Source: Gemmatimonadota bacterium
Lineage (GTDB): Bacteria; Gemmatimonadota; Gemmatimonadetes; Longimicrobiales; Gaopeijiaceae
Direction of reading: 5' to 3'
DNA: 64,000 bases
NCBI GenBank assembly: GCA_016873995.1
Contig: VGVR01000006.1
Location: forward strand, 53,699 to 117,698
Part shown: positions 45,262-52,805 of the stretch, piece after piece
Position numbering within the stretch: position 1 is the first letter of the stretch
Layout: every line of letters starts with the position of its first letter
Notes under the pieces: model-generated
Told to the model about the DNA's origin: nothing
What the model saw: only the letters and a program-made list of their open reading frames with translations
Database searches by the model: none
Position numbers and translations under genes: made by a program

Positions 45262-45289
45262 GGGGTGGCAGGCCGGAGCCTGCCACCCC
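45262..45289. terminator. Strong hairpin downstream of the interrupted lipoprotein gene
   Basis: Perfect 12-bp stem GGGGTGGCAGGC/GCCTGCCACCCC with a CGGA loop in the 121-base gap between the interrupted lipoprotein (upstream) and the NIPSNAP gene, both minus. It follows the lipoprotein stop by 26 bases. A terminator for that gene is likely; there is no T-tract. Confidence 0.6.
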
Positions 45290-45314
45290 CGTCTGACGGT
45301 GTGCTACCGAGCGC

Positions 45315-46082
45315 TCAGCGCCGGCGCTGCCTGAGCTGGAACCCGCCCTCCCTAGCCGCGAGGTCGATCTCGCGCGACACGCCGTTCACCACCGCAGTAG
45401 CGGTGCTGTCGCCATCGAACGTGATCGCGACGTCGACGGTCTTCGTGTGCGTCCCGTTGGGCCCGGTGATCGTCACCGTCAAGGAGCGCGTGATGGTGCC
45501 CGACACGGGCCAGCGCGGAACCGTTCCGGGGATCGGCACGACGACGTCATCATAGGTGAACGAGCCGTCCGCATCGTACGAGCGTTCCTCGCCCGCCAGC
45601 GTCACGCCGGTGCGAGACACTTGCTCATTGCCGGTGCCGTTCCAGGTGCGGTGCGTCTCCCTGCCGAGCAGGCCGGTGACAGTCATGTCTCGCTCGCGGT
45701 GCACCGACACCGTCCAATCCTAGCGCGAGTGCTCGCCATCGATCTCGTGCACGATGTGAATGCTGGCCGTGGTCAGCGAGTCGTACGCGGGCTGCTCGAC
45801 GCCGCTCCCGTCGTAGAAGGTGACCTGGCGTGTTCCGGAGCGGTCACCCGACCAGCCGCCGTGGCCGCCCGGGGGGCCAGGCAACAGCGATGGTCCGAAG
45901 CCGAAGGGGAGGCTCCACATCGTCACGTCCTCGAGTGTCGCGTCGGCGGCGAGGATCGCCATGTCGTACGAGATCGCGGCGTCGAGCGCCTCTGGTCCGG
46001 TGCTGTCGCTGCATGCTCCCGTGGCCACGGCCACGGCGAGCGCTGCAAAGGATCGCCCGATCCTGACCTGGTCGCGCATCAT
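45315..46082 (-). pseudogene. Exported lipoprotein with in-frame TAG
   Basis: 256 codons. A signal peptide ends in GAC with the Gemmatimonadota-like mature start SDSTGP. The ATG at 46082 follows a GAGGAGCAG ribosome-binding site. A TAG at 45720-45722 interrupts the frame between IDGEHSR and DWTVSVHRERDMTV; the frame then stays open to 45315 with a beta-rich domain (TLAGEERSYDADGSFTYDDV, TITGPNGTHTKTVDVAI). The second half has no separate start or ribosome-binding site. One lesion; no family recognised. A strong hairpin follows. Confidence 0.65.
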
Positions 46083-46280
46083 TCTGCTCCTCTTCGATCT
46101 TGGGTTACGTCGGCCTACGTCTTCGTTCCTGTGCATTCGACGACGGGCCCGTCTTCTTCGTTAACTGCGGGACTGGTCCTTGGCCAGGGCCCCGTGCTCT
46201 TGCGCCCGGCGCGCCACCGCTGGTCTCGCGAGCCCCCGCGCTCGGGGCACCCGCGTTCTTCAGCAACCTGCTGGGGCCCC

Positions 46281-46344
46281 CCGTGCCGAAGTTAGGGCCC
46301 GCCGTGCCGACGCCGGCGCCCCCCCGTGCCGACGCTAGGGCCCG
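46281..46344. repeat. Three short tandem repeats (about 21 bp)
   Basis: Copies at 46281-46301, 46302-46323 and 46324-46344 each start with CCGTGCCGA; copies 1 and 3 share TAGGGCCCG at their ends. The last copy overlaps the M28 peptidase stop. Other sequence in the 46083-46334 gap is GC-rich with no recognised element. Confidence 0.6.
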
Positions 46345-48950
46345 CGGGCCGCCGCCGGCACTACCGACCCGAGGCCCTCGAGCAGAGGGGGCGGCGTCAG
46401 CAGCGCCGCCACGTCGTAGCGCAGCACCGCCCGGTCGCTTCCGGTGCTCACGTCCGGGGCGAGCTCGGGGGGACGTCGGAAGACGCTCGGTCCGACCAGC
46501 TCGGCCGGTCGCAGCAGGTGCTCGACGACGTGCAGCTGGAAGGGCGCCCCCGGAGGGAACGCGAAGTCGAGCACGACGAGGCTGTCGGGCTCGCCCCAGT
46601 GCTCCACCCACTGCAGGCTGTCGGGGGTGACGAGCGCGTGCCCGTTGATCGCCGCCAGCCGGACGCCTGGTAGGTCCGGCATCTGGAAGCGGAGCAGCTC
46701 CGCGCCCAGGCCCGAGCGTACTCCGAGTGTCACGCGTCGCACCGATAGGTCCGCAGTGTCGCGGAGCAGGACGACGGTCGGCGGCGTGGCTTCGTACACG
46801 GGCGCTCGGGCGACCGACATCTCGCCTTCGGAAATTCCGAAGTCGCCGAGGTCACGCGTGCCGGCATAGGGCGCGCCGGCAGGAGCCGCGGCCCACGCGA
46901 GCGCTACGGAATCCCGCGTCGCGTCTCCGCCGCGGACGGTCGCCCAGAACGCAGCCGTATCCCCCTGCTCGTAGGCGTAGATCAGTGTGCTCGGTGCCGG
47001 GCGCTCCGCGCTCGGCCGCGACGTGAGCGTGCCGACGCCCATGGCGCCCGCGGCCACGAGCGTCCCGGCGAGCGGCGCCCACCAGCCGTTGGGTTGGCGC
47101 GTGAACTCGAGCGCAGGCAGGCACAAATAGAGGACGACGGCCATGAGTGCGCCGAGGATGGGCGCCTGGGCCAGGCTCAGTGTCACCCAGAGCAGCTCGA
47201 CCACCGGCGACAGGAGCACCAGCACAGGTACCGTGCACACGATCGACACGATCCAGCCGACGACACCATAGGCGCGGGAGCGCGCGGCGGCGACCACGAG
47301 GCTCGCGAGCAGCGCTCCCGCGACCGGCCACTGCAGGTTCATGGCACCGAGCGGCGCGGCGAACCCGAGCCAGGCCGACAGGCCGAGAGGCACGATCAGC
47401 GCTCCCACCCCGAGCTCGCCGGGACGGAGCCAGCGCCGCGCCAGGCCGTTGACTCCCGTGACGATCGCGAAAACCGCGCCCGCGAGACCGAGCACGTACC
47501 AGCCTTCGTCGTGGTAGAGGGAGCCACTCAGGCTACCAGCTTCCGGGTGGAGACCGACGGTCCAGCGGTGGAGACCCAGCCCGGCGCCGTAAGCGAACGC
47601 GCCCCCGAGGATCGTCACGCCGACTCCCGCCAGCATGCCCGACGGCCGCGACCCGCCGCGGAGCGCGAGCAGCACGAGCAGGAGAAACGCAGCCACCAGT
47701 CCGCCCGTGATGACGATGACCCAGCTCGGGTCGTACGTGATCAGGCCCACGAACGGAAGGCGGAAGTAGACCAGATTCGGCGCATCCACCGTGCTCAAGT
47801 CCGCGTTGCCGAACCAGCGCAAGGCGGCGAGCGCGCGCAGGCCGTGATGCTGGAGCGTGGCTTCCGAGAGTCGCTCAGGCGTGTCGGTCGATTGGTGGTA
47901 GACGTGCGCACGGCCGATGGCTGCGAAGTTGAGCCCCTGCGTGCCCGCCTCTTTGAAGGGCGTGAAGTCCGTGTCGTTCGGGAGGCGCTCGTAGACCTCG
48001 TACGCCAACGAGTTCGCGAATGGTCGCGGGTCGAAGTCGGCGAGCGCGCGCACGACCCAGCCGTTCTGCTCGTTGGTCTCGAACATGATCGACGGCCCGC
48101 CCGCACCTCGCATCTCGAACGAGAGCACGAGGGACACGTCGTCGAGCCAGGGGTGCTCGTCCACGAACGCGCGGGCTCCGAGCAGGCCCAGCTCCTCGCC
48201 GTCCGTGAAGAGGACGATCACGTCGTTGCGCACCGACCCGCCGGCCTGCAGAGCGCGAATCGCCTCCAGAATCGCGACTACGCCAGACCCGTCGTCGCCT
48301 GCCCCGGGAGCGAGCTCACGGCTGTCGTAGTGCGCCGTGATGAGGACCGCACCGGTGGAGTTGGTACCGGGCAGTCGCGCGACCACGTTGCGCACGGTGG
48401 CCGCCCGGGCGGCGTTGCCGCGCTGGATGATGCTCGTGGCCGTCTGCACTTCGGGCTCGAGTCCGAGCGACTGGAGGCGGCCGAGCAGGTACGTGCGTAC
48501 CCGCGCGTGCTCGGGAGAGCCGGTAGGGTGCGGCATGCGTGCCACCTCGACGAGCATGGCCATCGCGCGTGCCGACGAAAAAGCCGTGTCGGGGGCGTTG
48601 GCCGGAGCAGGGCGGGGTAGGCCGAAGCGCGCGCTCGACAGCGCGACGAGTGCAACGAGGAGCGCTGCGGTGAGGGGTCCCCGCCCACGCTTCTTGGGTG
48701 GCTCGTCGACCGGAGTGCTGCTCTTCGCTTCGCTGCCCTCCTTCTTCTTCGTCTTCTTCTTGTCTTTGGACTTCGAGCCCGCGGCCTTCGCCCCCTTTGC
48801 ACCGCCCGGCGAGTCGCCCAGGAGCGCGAGCAGCTCGCCCTTGGAGAGTTCGCCCTCGCCGGCGTCCTGGTCGCCGTACTCCTCCCTGTCCTTCTTGGTA
48901 ATGCCCAGCTCTGCGTCGGAGGGAAGCTCGGGAATCTTGTAGTCGCTCAT
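46335..48950 (-). CDS. M28-family membrane metallopeptidase with long charged N-terminus
   Basis: 871 residues. The first 85 are a highly charged cytoplasmic-type segment with a Lys-rich stretch (SKDKKKTKKK), followed by one membrane helix (about 93-110). The M28 peptidase domain has zinc motifs HYDS, GDDGSG, DGEELGLLGA and HQSTDT. Residues from about 400 form 8-9 further helices and a final periplasmic beta domain. The layout matches ERMP1/Fxna-like M28 proteins. It lies 24 bases after the AraC/PBP4 fusion, both minus, so they may be in one operon and act on envelope peptides. Confidence 0.88.
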   Translation of the reverse strand: MSDYKIPELPSDAELGITKKDREEYGDQDAGEGELSKGELLALLGDSPGGAKGAKAAGSKSKDKKKTKKKEGSEAKSSTPVDEPPKKRGRGPLTAALLVALVALSSARFGLPRPAPANAPDTAFSSARAMAMLVEVARMPHPTGSPEHARVRTYLLGRLQSLGLEPEVQTATSIIQRGNAARAATVRNVVARLPGTNSTGAVLITAHYDSRELAPGAGDDGSGVVAILEAIRALQAGGSVRNDVIVLFTDGEELGLLGARAFVDEHPWLDDVSLVLSFEMRGAGGPSIMFETNEQNGWVVRALADFDPRPFANSLAYEVYERLPNDTDFTPFKEAGTQGLNFAAIGRAHVYHQSTDTPERLSEATLQHHGLRALAALRWFGNADLSTVDAPNLVYFRLPFVGLITYDPSWVIVITGGLVAAFLLLVLLALRGGSRPSGMLAGVGVTILGGAFAYGAGLGLHRWTVGLHPEAGSLSGSLYHDEGWYVLGLAGAVFAIVTGVNGLARRWLRPGELGVGALIVPLGLSAWLGFAAPLGAMNLQWPVAGALLASLVVAAARSRAYGVVGWIVSIVCTVPVLVLLSPVVELLWVTLSLAQAPILGALMAVVLYLCLPALEFTRQPNGWWAPLAGTLVAAGAMGVGTLTSRPSAERPAPSTLIYAYEQGDTAAFWATVRGGDATRDSVALAWAAAPAGAPYAGTRDLGDFGISEGEMSVARAPVYEATPPTVVLLRDTADLSVRRVTLGVRSGLGAELLRFQMPDLPGVRLAAINGHALVTPDSLQWVEHWGEPDSLVVLDFAFPPGAPFQLHVVEHLLRPAELVGPSVFRRPPELAPDVSTGSDRAVLRYDVAALLTPPPLLEGLGSVVPAAARGP

Positions 48951-48974
48951 GTCGCTCCGAAGAGGCGGCTGCCG

Positions 48975-51233
48975 CTATCGCGCCAGGATCCGGACGATGT
49001 CATCGATGCCTTGCTCCACGATCTCGTCGTCGAGTCCCGCGCCGTTGGCCAGGATCGAAAAGATCACTTCCTGGCCGTTCTCCCGTACGAGATATCCCGA
49101 CAGAGAGTTGACGTTCGAGATGGTGCCGGTCTTGGCAAAGACCCGTCCCTCGAGCCCCGGCAACCGCTCTTCCAAGGTCGAGTCTTCCTCGCCCGGCTCG
49201 GGCATCGCAGCCCGGTAGGCCGCCGCATCGGGCCGGGCCGCCATGTACCCGAGGACCCGCACGAGGGCACGCGGCGTGACCAGGTTGTAGGCGGACAGCC
49301 CCGAGCCGTCCCGCGCGGAGACGTCGAGCGAGTCGATGCCGACGTCGTCGTGCAGGAACTCGTGCATGAGTCGCAGTCCTTCCGGCCAGCTCCCGCGCTC
49401 CCCCTGGGCGGCCCCGAGCGCGAGCAGGAGCTGTTCCGAGACCCAGTTCTGGCTCGGCTCGAGGACCACACGCACGAGCTCGCGAAGCGGCGGCGATTCG
49501 ATCGCGGTGAGCACGCGAGCGCGTGGGCACCCCCGCACGGCGCCGGCGAGGCAATTTGAGCCGATGGGCTCGCCGGGCGTCCACCGGACGGCCGACCCCT
49601 GGGCCACCGAGATTCCAGCGTGCTCCAGCGCGCGTGCGAGGACGGCGGTCGCGAGCCGTACTGGGTCGCGCTGCGCGATCGCCAACGAATCGACGGTGCC
49701 GACCTCGATGGCACCAACGAGCTCGATGCGTCGCGTCTCGGGCTGGTAGCGCGCGACGATGCGGCGACCCTGTCCCTCGGGCACTGTCTGGATCCGCGAC
49801 ACCACCATGCCCTCGTCCACGCGCGCAGTCCAGTCGACGTCGGCCGGGAGTCCCACCCAGGGTCCAGCGCGCACGATCACGTCGAGCTCGCCTTCGTCGA
49901 TCGCGAACGCGCCGCCCGTGGCTCCGTAGTCGAACGCCAGGTCGTCGACCTCCCGCGTGGGGGCCACGGTCGTGGAGTCCCACGCGGACACGTCTATCAG
50001 CAAGGAGCCCGTGACGTGGCGCACGCCCGCCGCGTCTATGCTGTCCGCGAGCGCGCGTAGCGCGGCGAAGCCCCACTCCCAGAACCGATCGGAGAGCGAT
50101 GGGTCTCCCGAGCCGATGACGACGAGGTCACCGTCGAGCACACCCCCAGAGAGTTGCCCGGCGGCCCACACCTCGGTGCGAAACCGATGCTCGGCCCCGA
50201 GCCGAGTCCACGCGGCTGCCGTGACCAGGATCTTCTGGTTGGAGGCAGGCACGAACCATTGCTGTTCGTTGCGCTGATAGAGCGTGCGCCCCGTGCGCGC
50301 GTCGACTGCCATGACTCCGAAATGCGCCCGATCCAGCGGCTCCGCCTCCAGCACGGCGTCGATGGCGCTGCGGTCGACCCCACCCCCACCAACGCCAAGC
50401 GAAGCGCAGCTGGCCTGCAGCGCCGCGAGCAGGGCCACGCAGGCGATCCGTCCCAGTCGGTTCCGCGGCGGGCGACCCCGGTCGTCGTCGGGGAAGAGCG
50501 CATCTCGCACGCGCTCCATACCCCCGTGCTCCGAGATCTCGCGGGGCGTGAGGCCCGTCTGGCTCTTCATGGCACGTGCGAGCGACGTGGCGGTCGCGTA
50601 CCCGAGCGAGAAGGCGACGTCCTCCACCGTTCGGCCGTCGCGGCCGAGCCGAGCGCCGGCGAGCAGGAGGCGACCCCACAGCAGCACGCGTGTGGGGCCG
50701 GGCAGTCCCGCGTCCTCGAGCGCCTGGCGAAGGCTGCGCGGAGTGTGACCGAGCGCGGCCGCGAGCTTCTCCACGCTCGTGTCCGGACCGGCGTGCTCGA
50801 CCGCCCACCCAATGGCAACCGTACCGGGCGACGCGAAGCGCCCCTCCAGGCCGCGTGCGATGCCGTCCGCTCTCGCGGTGGCCAGCGCCCGGTCCACGAT
50901 CGAGCGGACTGCCGGCGCTTGCGCACCGGCAGCGACGATGCCGGCGACGCCGAGCCCGCCCAGGTCGTAGTACGCGAGCGCGTAGCCCTCCTCCACGCAT
51001 GCGATAACCGCCAGCCCCGGCTGCTCGTCGCGGAGCCGCGCGATCTCACGGGCGGCGATGTGCCGGTTGGGATGATCGGCGTCGACCAGGCAGCCGTCGA
51101 AGCTCCTGCGCCCCAGCGAGCGCTGCAGCGCCTCCCACGACGAGCACACCAAGACCTCGTGGTCGTCGGCGAGCGCCTCGTAGAGACGTGCGACGACTCG
51201 TGCGTCGGCTTGCATGATGACCAGAGCCGCCAA
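48975..51233 (-). CDS. Receiver-like/AraC HTH/membrane/PBP4 (S13) fusion regulator
   Basis: 752 residues with four parts. 1-125 is a degenerate receiver (acidic loop DADHPNRHI). 150-235 is a full AraC-type double HTH (TVEDVAFSLGYATATSLARA). 258-277 is one hydrophobic segment after RPPRNRLGR, predicting N-in/C-out; it ends QASC, a poor lipobox. 290-752 is a complete PBP4-type S13 D-Ala-D-Ala carboxypeptidase with SNQK (331-334), SQN (594-596) and KTG (701-703). All three catalytic motifs are present, so it is likely active or penicillin-binding. An internal ATG (residue 239) could yield a lone exported peptidase. Role as envelope or beta-lactam sensor is inferred. It precedes the M28 gene by 24 bases. 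Confidence 0.85.
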   Translation of the reverse strand: MAALVIMQADARVVARLYEALADDHEVLVCSSWEALQRSLGRRSFDGCLVDADHPNRHIAAREIARLRDEQPGLAVIACVEEGYALAYYDLGGLGVAGIVAAGAQAPAVRSIVDRALATARADGIARGLEGRFASPGTVAIGWAVEHAGPDTSVEKLAAALGHTPRSLRQALEDAGLPGPTRVLLWGRLLLAGARLGRDGRTVEDVAFSLGYATATSLARAMKSQTGLTPREISEHGGMERVRDALFPDDDRGRPPRNRLGRIACVALLAALQASCASLGVGGGGVDRSAIDAVLEAEPLDRAHFGVMAVDARTGRTLYQRNEQQWFVPASNQKILVTAAAWTRLGAEHRFRTEVWAAGQLSGGVLDGDLVVIGSGDPSLSDRFWEWGFAALRALADSIDAAGVRHVTGSLLIDVSAWDSTTVAPTREVDDLAFDYGATGGAFAIDEGELDVIVRAGPWVGLPADVDWTARVDEGMVVSRIQTVPEGQGRRIVARYQPETRRIELVGAIEVGTVDSLAIAQRDPVRLATAVLARALEHAGISVAQGSAVRWTPGEPIGSNCLAGAVRGCPRARVLTAIESPPLRELVRVVLEPSQNWVSEQLLLALGAAQGERGSWPEGLRLMHEFLHDDVGIDSLDVSARDGSGLSAYNLVTPRALVRVLGYMAARPDAAAYRAAMPEPGEEDSTLEERLPGLEGRVFAKTGTISNVNSLSGYLVRENGQEVIFSILANGAGLDDEIVEQGIDDIVRILAR

Positions 51234-51329
51234 AGTACCCCCGGGGCGGGAAGCGGTAGGGGCGAAGATGCCCCGGCGCGGGGACCGTCAGCAAGCGATT
51301 TCGGAGGCGACTTCGGGCGCCGGGAGCGC

Positions 51330-51653
51330 TCAGTCGATCGGCTCGAGCCTCACCGCAGTGCCGTAGCAGAGCATCTCCGCAGCGCCGGACATCACCTCGG
51401 ACGTCTGGAAGCGCACAGAGAGCACGGCATCCGCCCCGAGGGCTTGAGCCTCCTCGACCATGCGGTCGATCGCCTGTTCGCGCGCCTCGGCCAACACCTT
51501 CGTGTACTCGCGGATCTCGCCGCCCGCGAGGTTGCGAAGTACCGCGATCACGTAGCGACCCAGGTGACGGCTGCGGATGGTGCTGCCGCGCACCAGGCCC
51601 GAGGTCTGCTTCACGCGCTGACCCGCCACGTCGGCGGTGGTGACGACGATCAT
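51330..51653 (-). CDS. YbjQ/UPF0145-family protein
   Basis: 107-residue YbjQ homologue forming a small pentameric-type fold. The conserved segments are TTADVAGQRVKQTSGLVRGSTIRSR and AQALGADAVLSVRFQTSEVMSGAAEMLCYGTAV. The family was once called heavy-metal-binding, but the function is unsettled. It overlaps the anti-sigma gene by four bases (ATGA at 51650-51653), so it belongs to the sigma operon. Confidence 0.9.
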   Translation of the reverse strand: MIVVTTADVAGQRVKQTSGLVRGSTIRSRHLGRYVIAVLRNLAGGEIREYTKVLAEAREQAIDRMVEEAQALGADAVLSVRFQTSEVMSGAAEMLCYGTAVRLEPID

Positions 51654-52075
51654 CGGTGTACGTCCCTATAAGGATCTCGGAGCCACTCCTGGTACCGCTC
51701 CCACATCACGGACGCGAACAGGATGAGGATACCGATGGCGACGGCGCCGGTCGCCATCTTCTCCCACGGGTCCGAGGGTGAGGTGGCAAAGACGTAAGCT
51801 CCGTACGAGAGCCACACCCCGAGCCCGGTCACGAGCAGGATCCAGCCAATCGGGCGAGTCACGCGAGCGTTCACCCGGTCCCAAACCGAGGTATGTCGGG
51901 CGGCCGGATGGAAGGAGAGCTCCTGGAAGTCGGACTTGAGCGCGCGGAAAATCGCGATCTCGCGCTGCAGCTCCGTAGACGCAGCCAGTTCGGCGTCGAC
52001 GCGCGCGCGCTCTTCGGGGGACAGCTCCCCATCCAGGTAGCGCATGAGGTCGTCGGTCGAGACGCGCGCGCTCAT
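51650..52075 (-). CDS. Anti-sigma factor, membrane-associated
   Basis: 141 residues. The N-terminal RYLDGELSPEERARVDAELA helix pair is the anti-sigma signature; the zinc-binding HxxxCxxC is absent, so it is a zinc-independent form. Two hydrophobic segments follow (about 76-95 and 106-124). It overlaps both the sigma gene and YbjQ by four bases. It probably holds the ECF sigma at the membrane until a signal triggers release. Confidence 0.82.
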   Translation of the reverse strand: MSARVSTDDLMRYLDGELSPEERARVDAELAASTELQREIAIFRALKSDFQELSFHPAARHTSVWDRVNARVTRPIGWILLVTGLGVWLSYGAYVFATSPSDPWEKMATGAVAIGILILFASVMWERYQEWLRDPYRDVHR

Positions 52076-52638
52076 GGCAGCTCGGCCCTCATCTCGAGCA
52101 GCGCGTCACGCAGAGCGTGGCGTGCGTGAAAGAGCCGGCTCGCGACCGTACCCTCGGGGATCTCGAGGATTTGCGCGATCTCGCCGTACCTGAATCCCTC
52201 CAGCTCCTTGAGCACGAGGATCTCGCGATGCTCCGGCCCGATGTGCTCGAGGCCTTTCCAGAGCACCGCGCGGGCGTCGTTGCGCTGCCGGGCGCGCTCC
52301 GGGCCCCGCTCGGCGTCCGCGGGCCGCTGCTCCAGGAACTCGTCCACCTCCTCCATCCGGAACTTGGCCTTCCGGATGCGCAGCATGTCACGACACTGGT
52401 TCCGGAGGATCTGGAAGAACCAGGGCCCGAACGGCCGGCGCAGGTCGAAGCGGTGGAGCGTGTCATACGTCTTGATGAACGCCTCCTGCAGCGCGTCCTG
52501 GGCGTCTTCGGTGTTCCCCATCATGGCCACGGCCAGCCGGAGGCCGGACGGCTCGTAGGCCCGGACCAAAGGCTCGTAGAACCGCGCGTCCCCTGCTTTG
52601 CACTTACGAATGAGCTCGCGCTCCAGCTCGGGCTGCAA
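52072..52638 (-). CDS. ECF RNA polymerase sigma factor
   Basis: 188 residues from a TTG at 52638, which has an AGAGGAAA ribosome-binding site eight bases upstream and begins right at the sigma-2 region (ELERELIRKCKAGD). Region 2 contains EDAQDALQEAFIKTY and the WFFQILRNQCRD helix; region 4 has EGFRYGEIAQILEIPEGTVASRLFHAR. An ATG at 52743 would add 35 Pro-rich residues and run through an inverted repeat. It overlaps the anti-sigma gene by ATGA. Confidence 0.9.
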   Translation of the reverse strand: MQPELERELIRKCKAGDARFYEPLVRAYEPSGLRLAVAMMGNTEDAQDALQEAFIKTYDTLHRFDLRRPFGPWFFQILRNQCRDMLRIRKAKFRMEEVDEFLEQRPADAERGPERARQRNDARAVLWKGLEHIGPEHREILVLKELEGFRYGEIAQILEIPEGTVASRLFHARHALRDALLEMRAELP

Positions 52639-52725
52639 CCGGTTTCCTCTATGCGACTCGGGTGGCGGGCCACCCGGGAAGCTCGACTGTGCCTCTACGC
52701 GAGGCTGTGGGGATTCCTTCACCAA

Positions 52726-52741
52726 GGGGCGGAACCGCCCC
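52726..52741. promoter_or_regulatory. Inverted repeat between sigma factor and ligA
   Basis: GGGGCGG-AA-CCGCCCC, perfect 7-bp arms with a 2-base centre, about 90 bases upstream of the sigma TTG and about 65 upstream of the ligA GTG. It sits in the 167-base divergent region. A regulator site is possible; no binding protein is known. Confidence 0.35.
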
Positions 52742-52805
52742 ATTTTCCGTGGTCGGCCGCCTCGCCCGCAACTTCGGCCAAACTTCGGCTCAACTACGGA
52801 GCTTC

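Noticed and set aside
52639..52743. Sigma factor starting at the ATG at 52743
   Set aside because: This would add Pro-rich residues without family similarity; the TTG at 52638 has the better ribosome-binding site and fits the ECF start.
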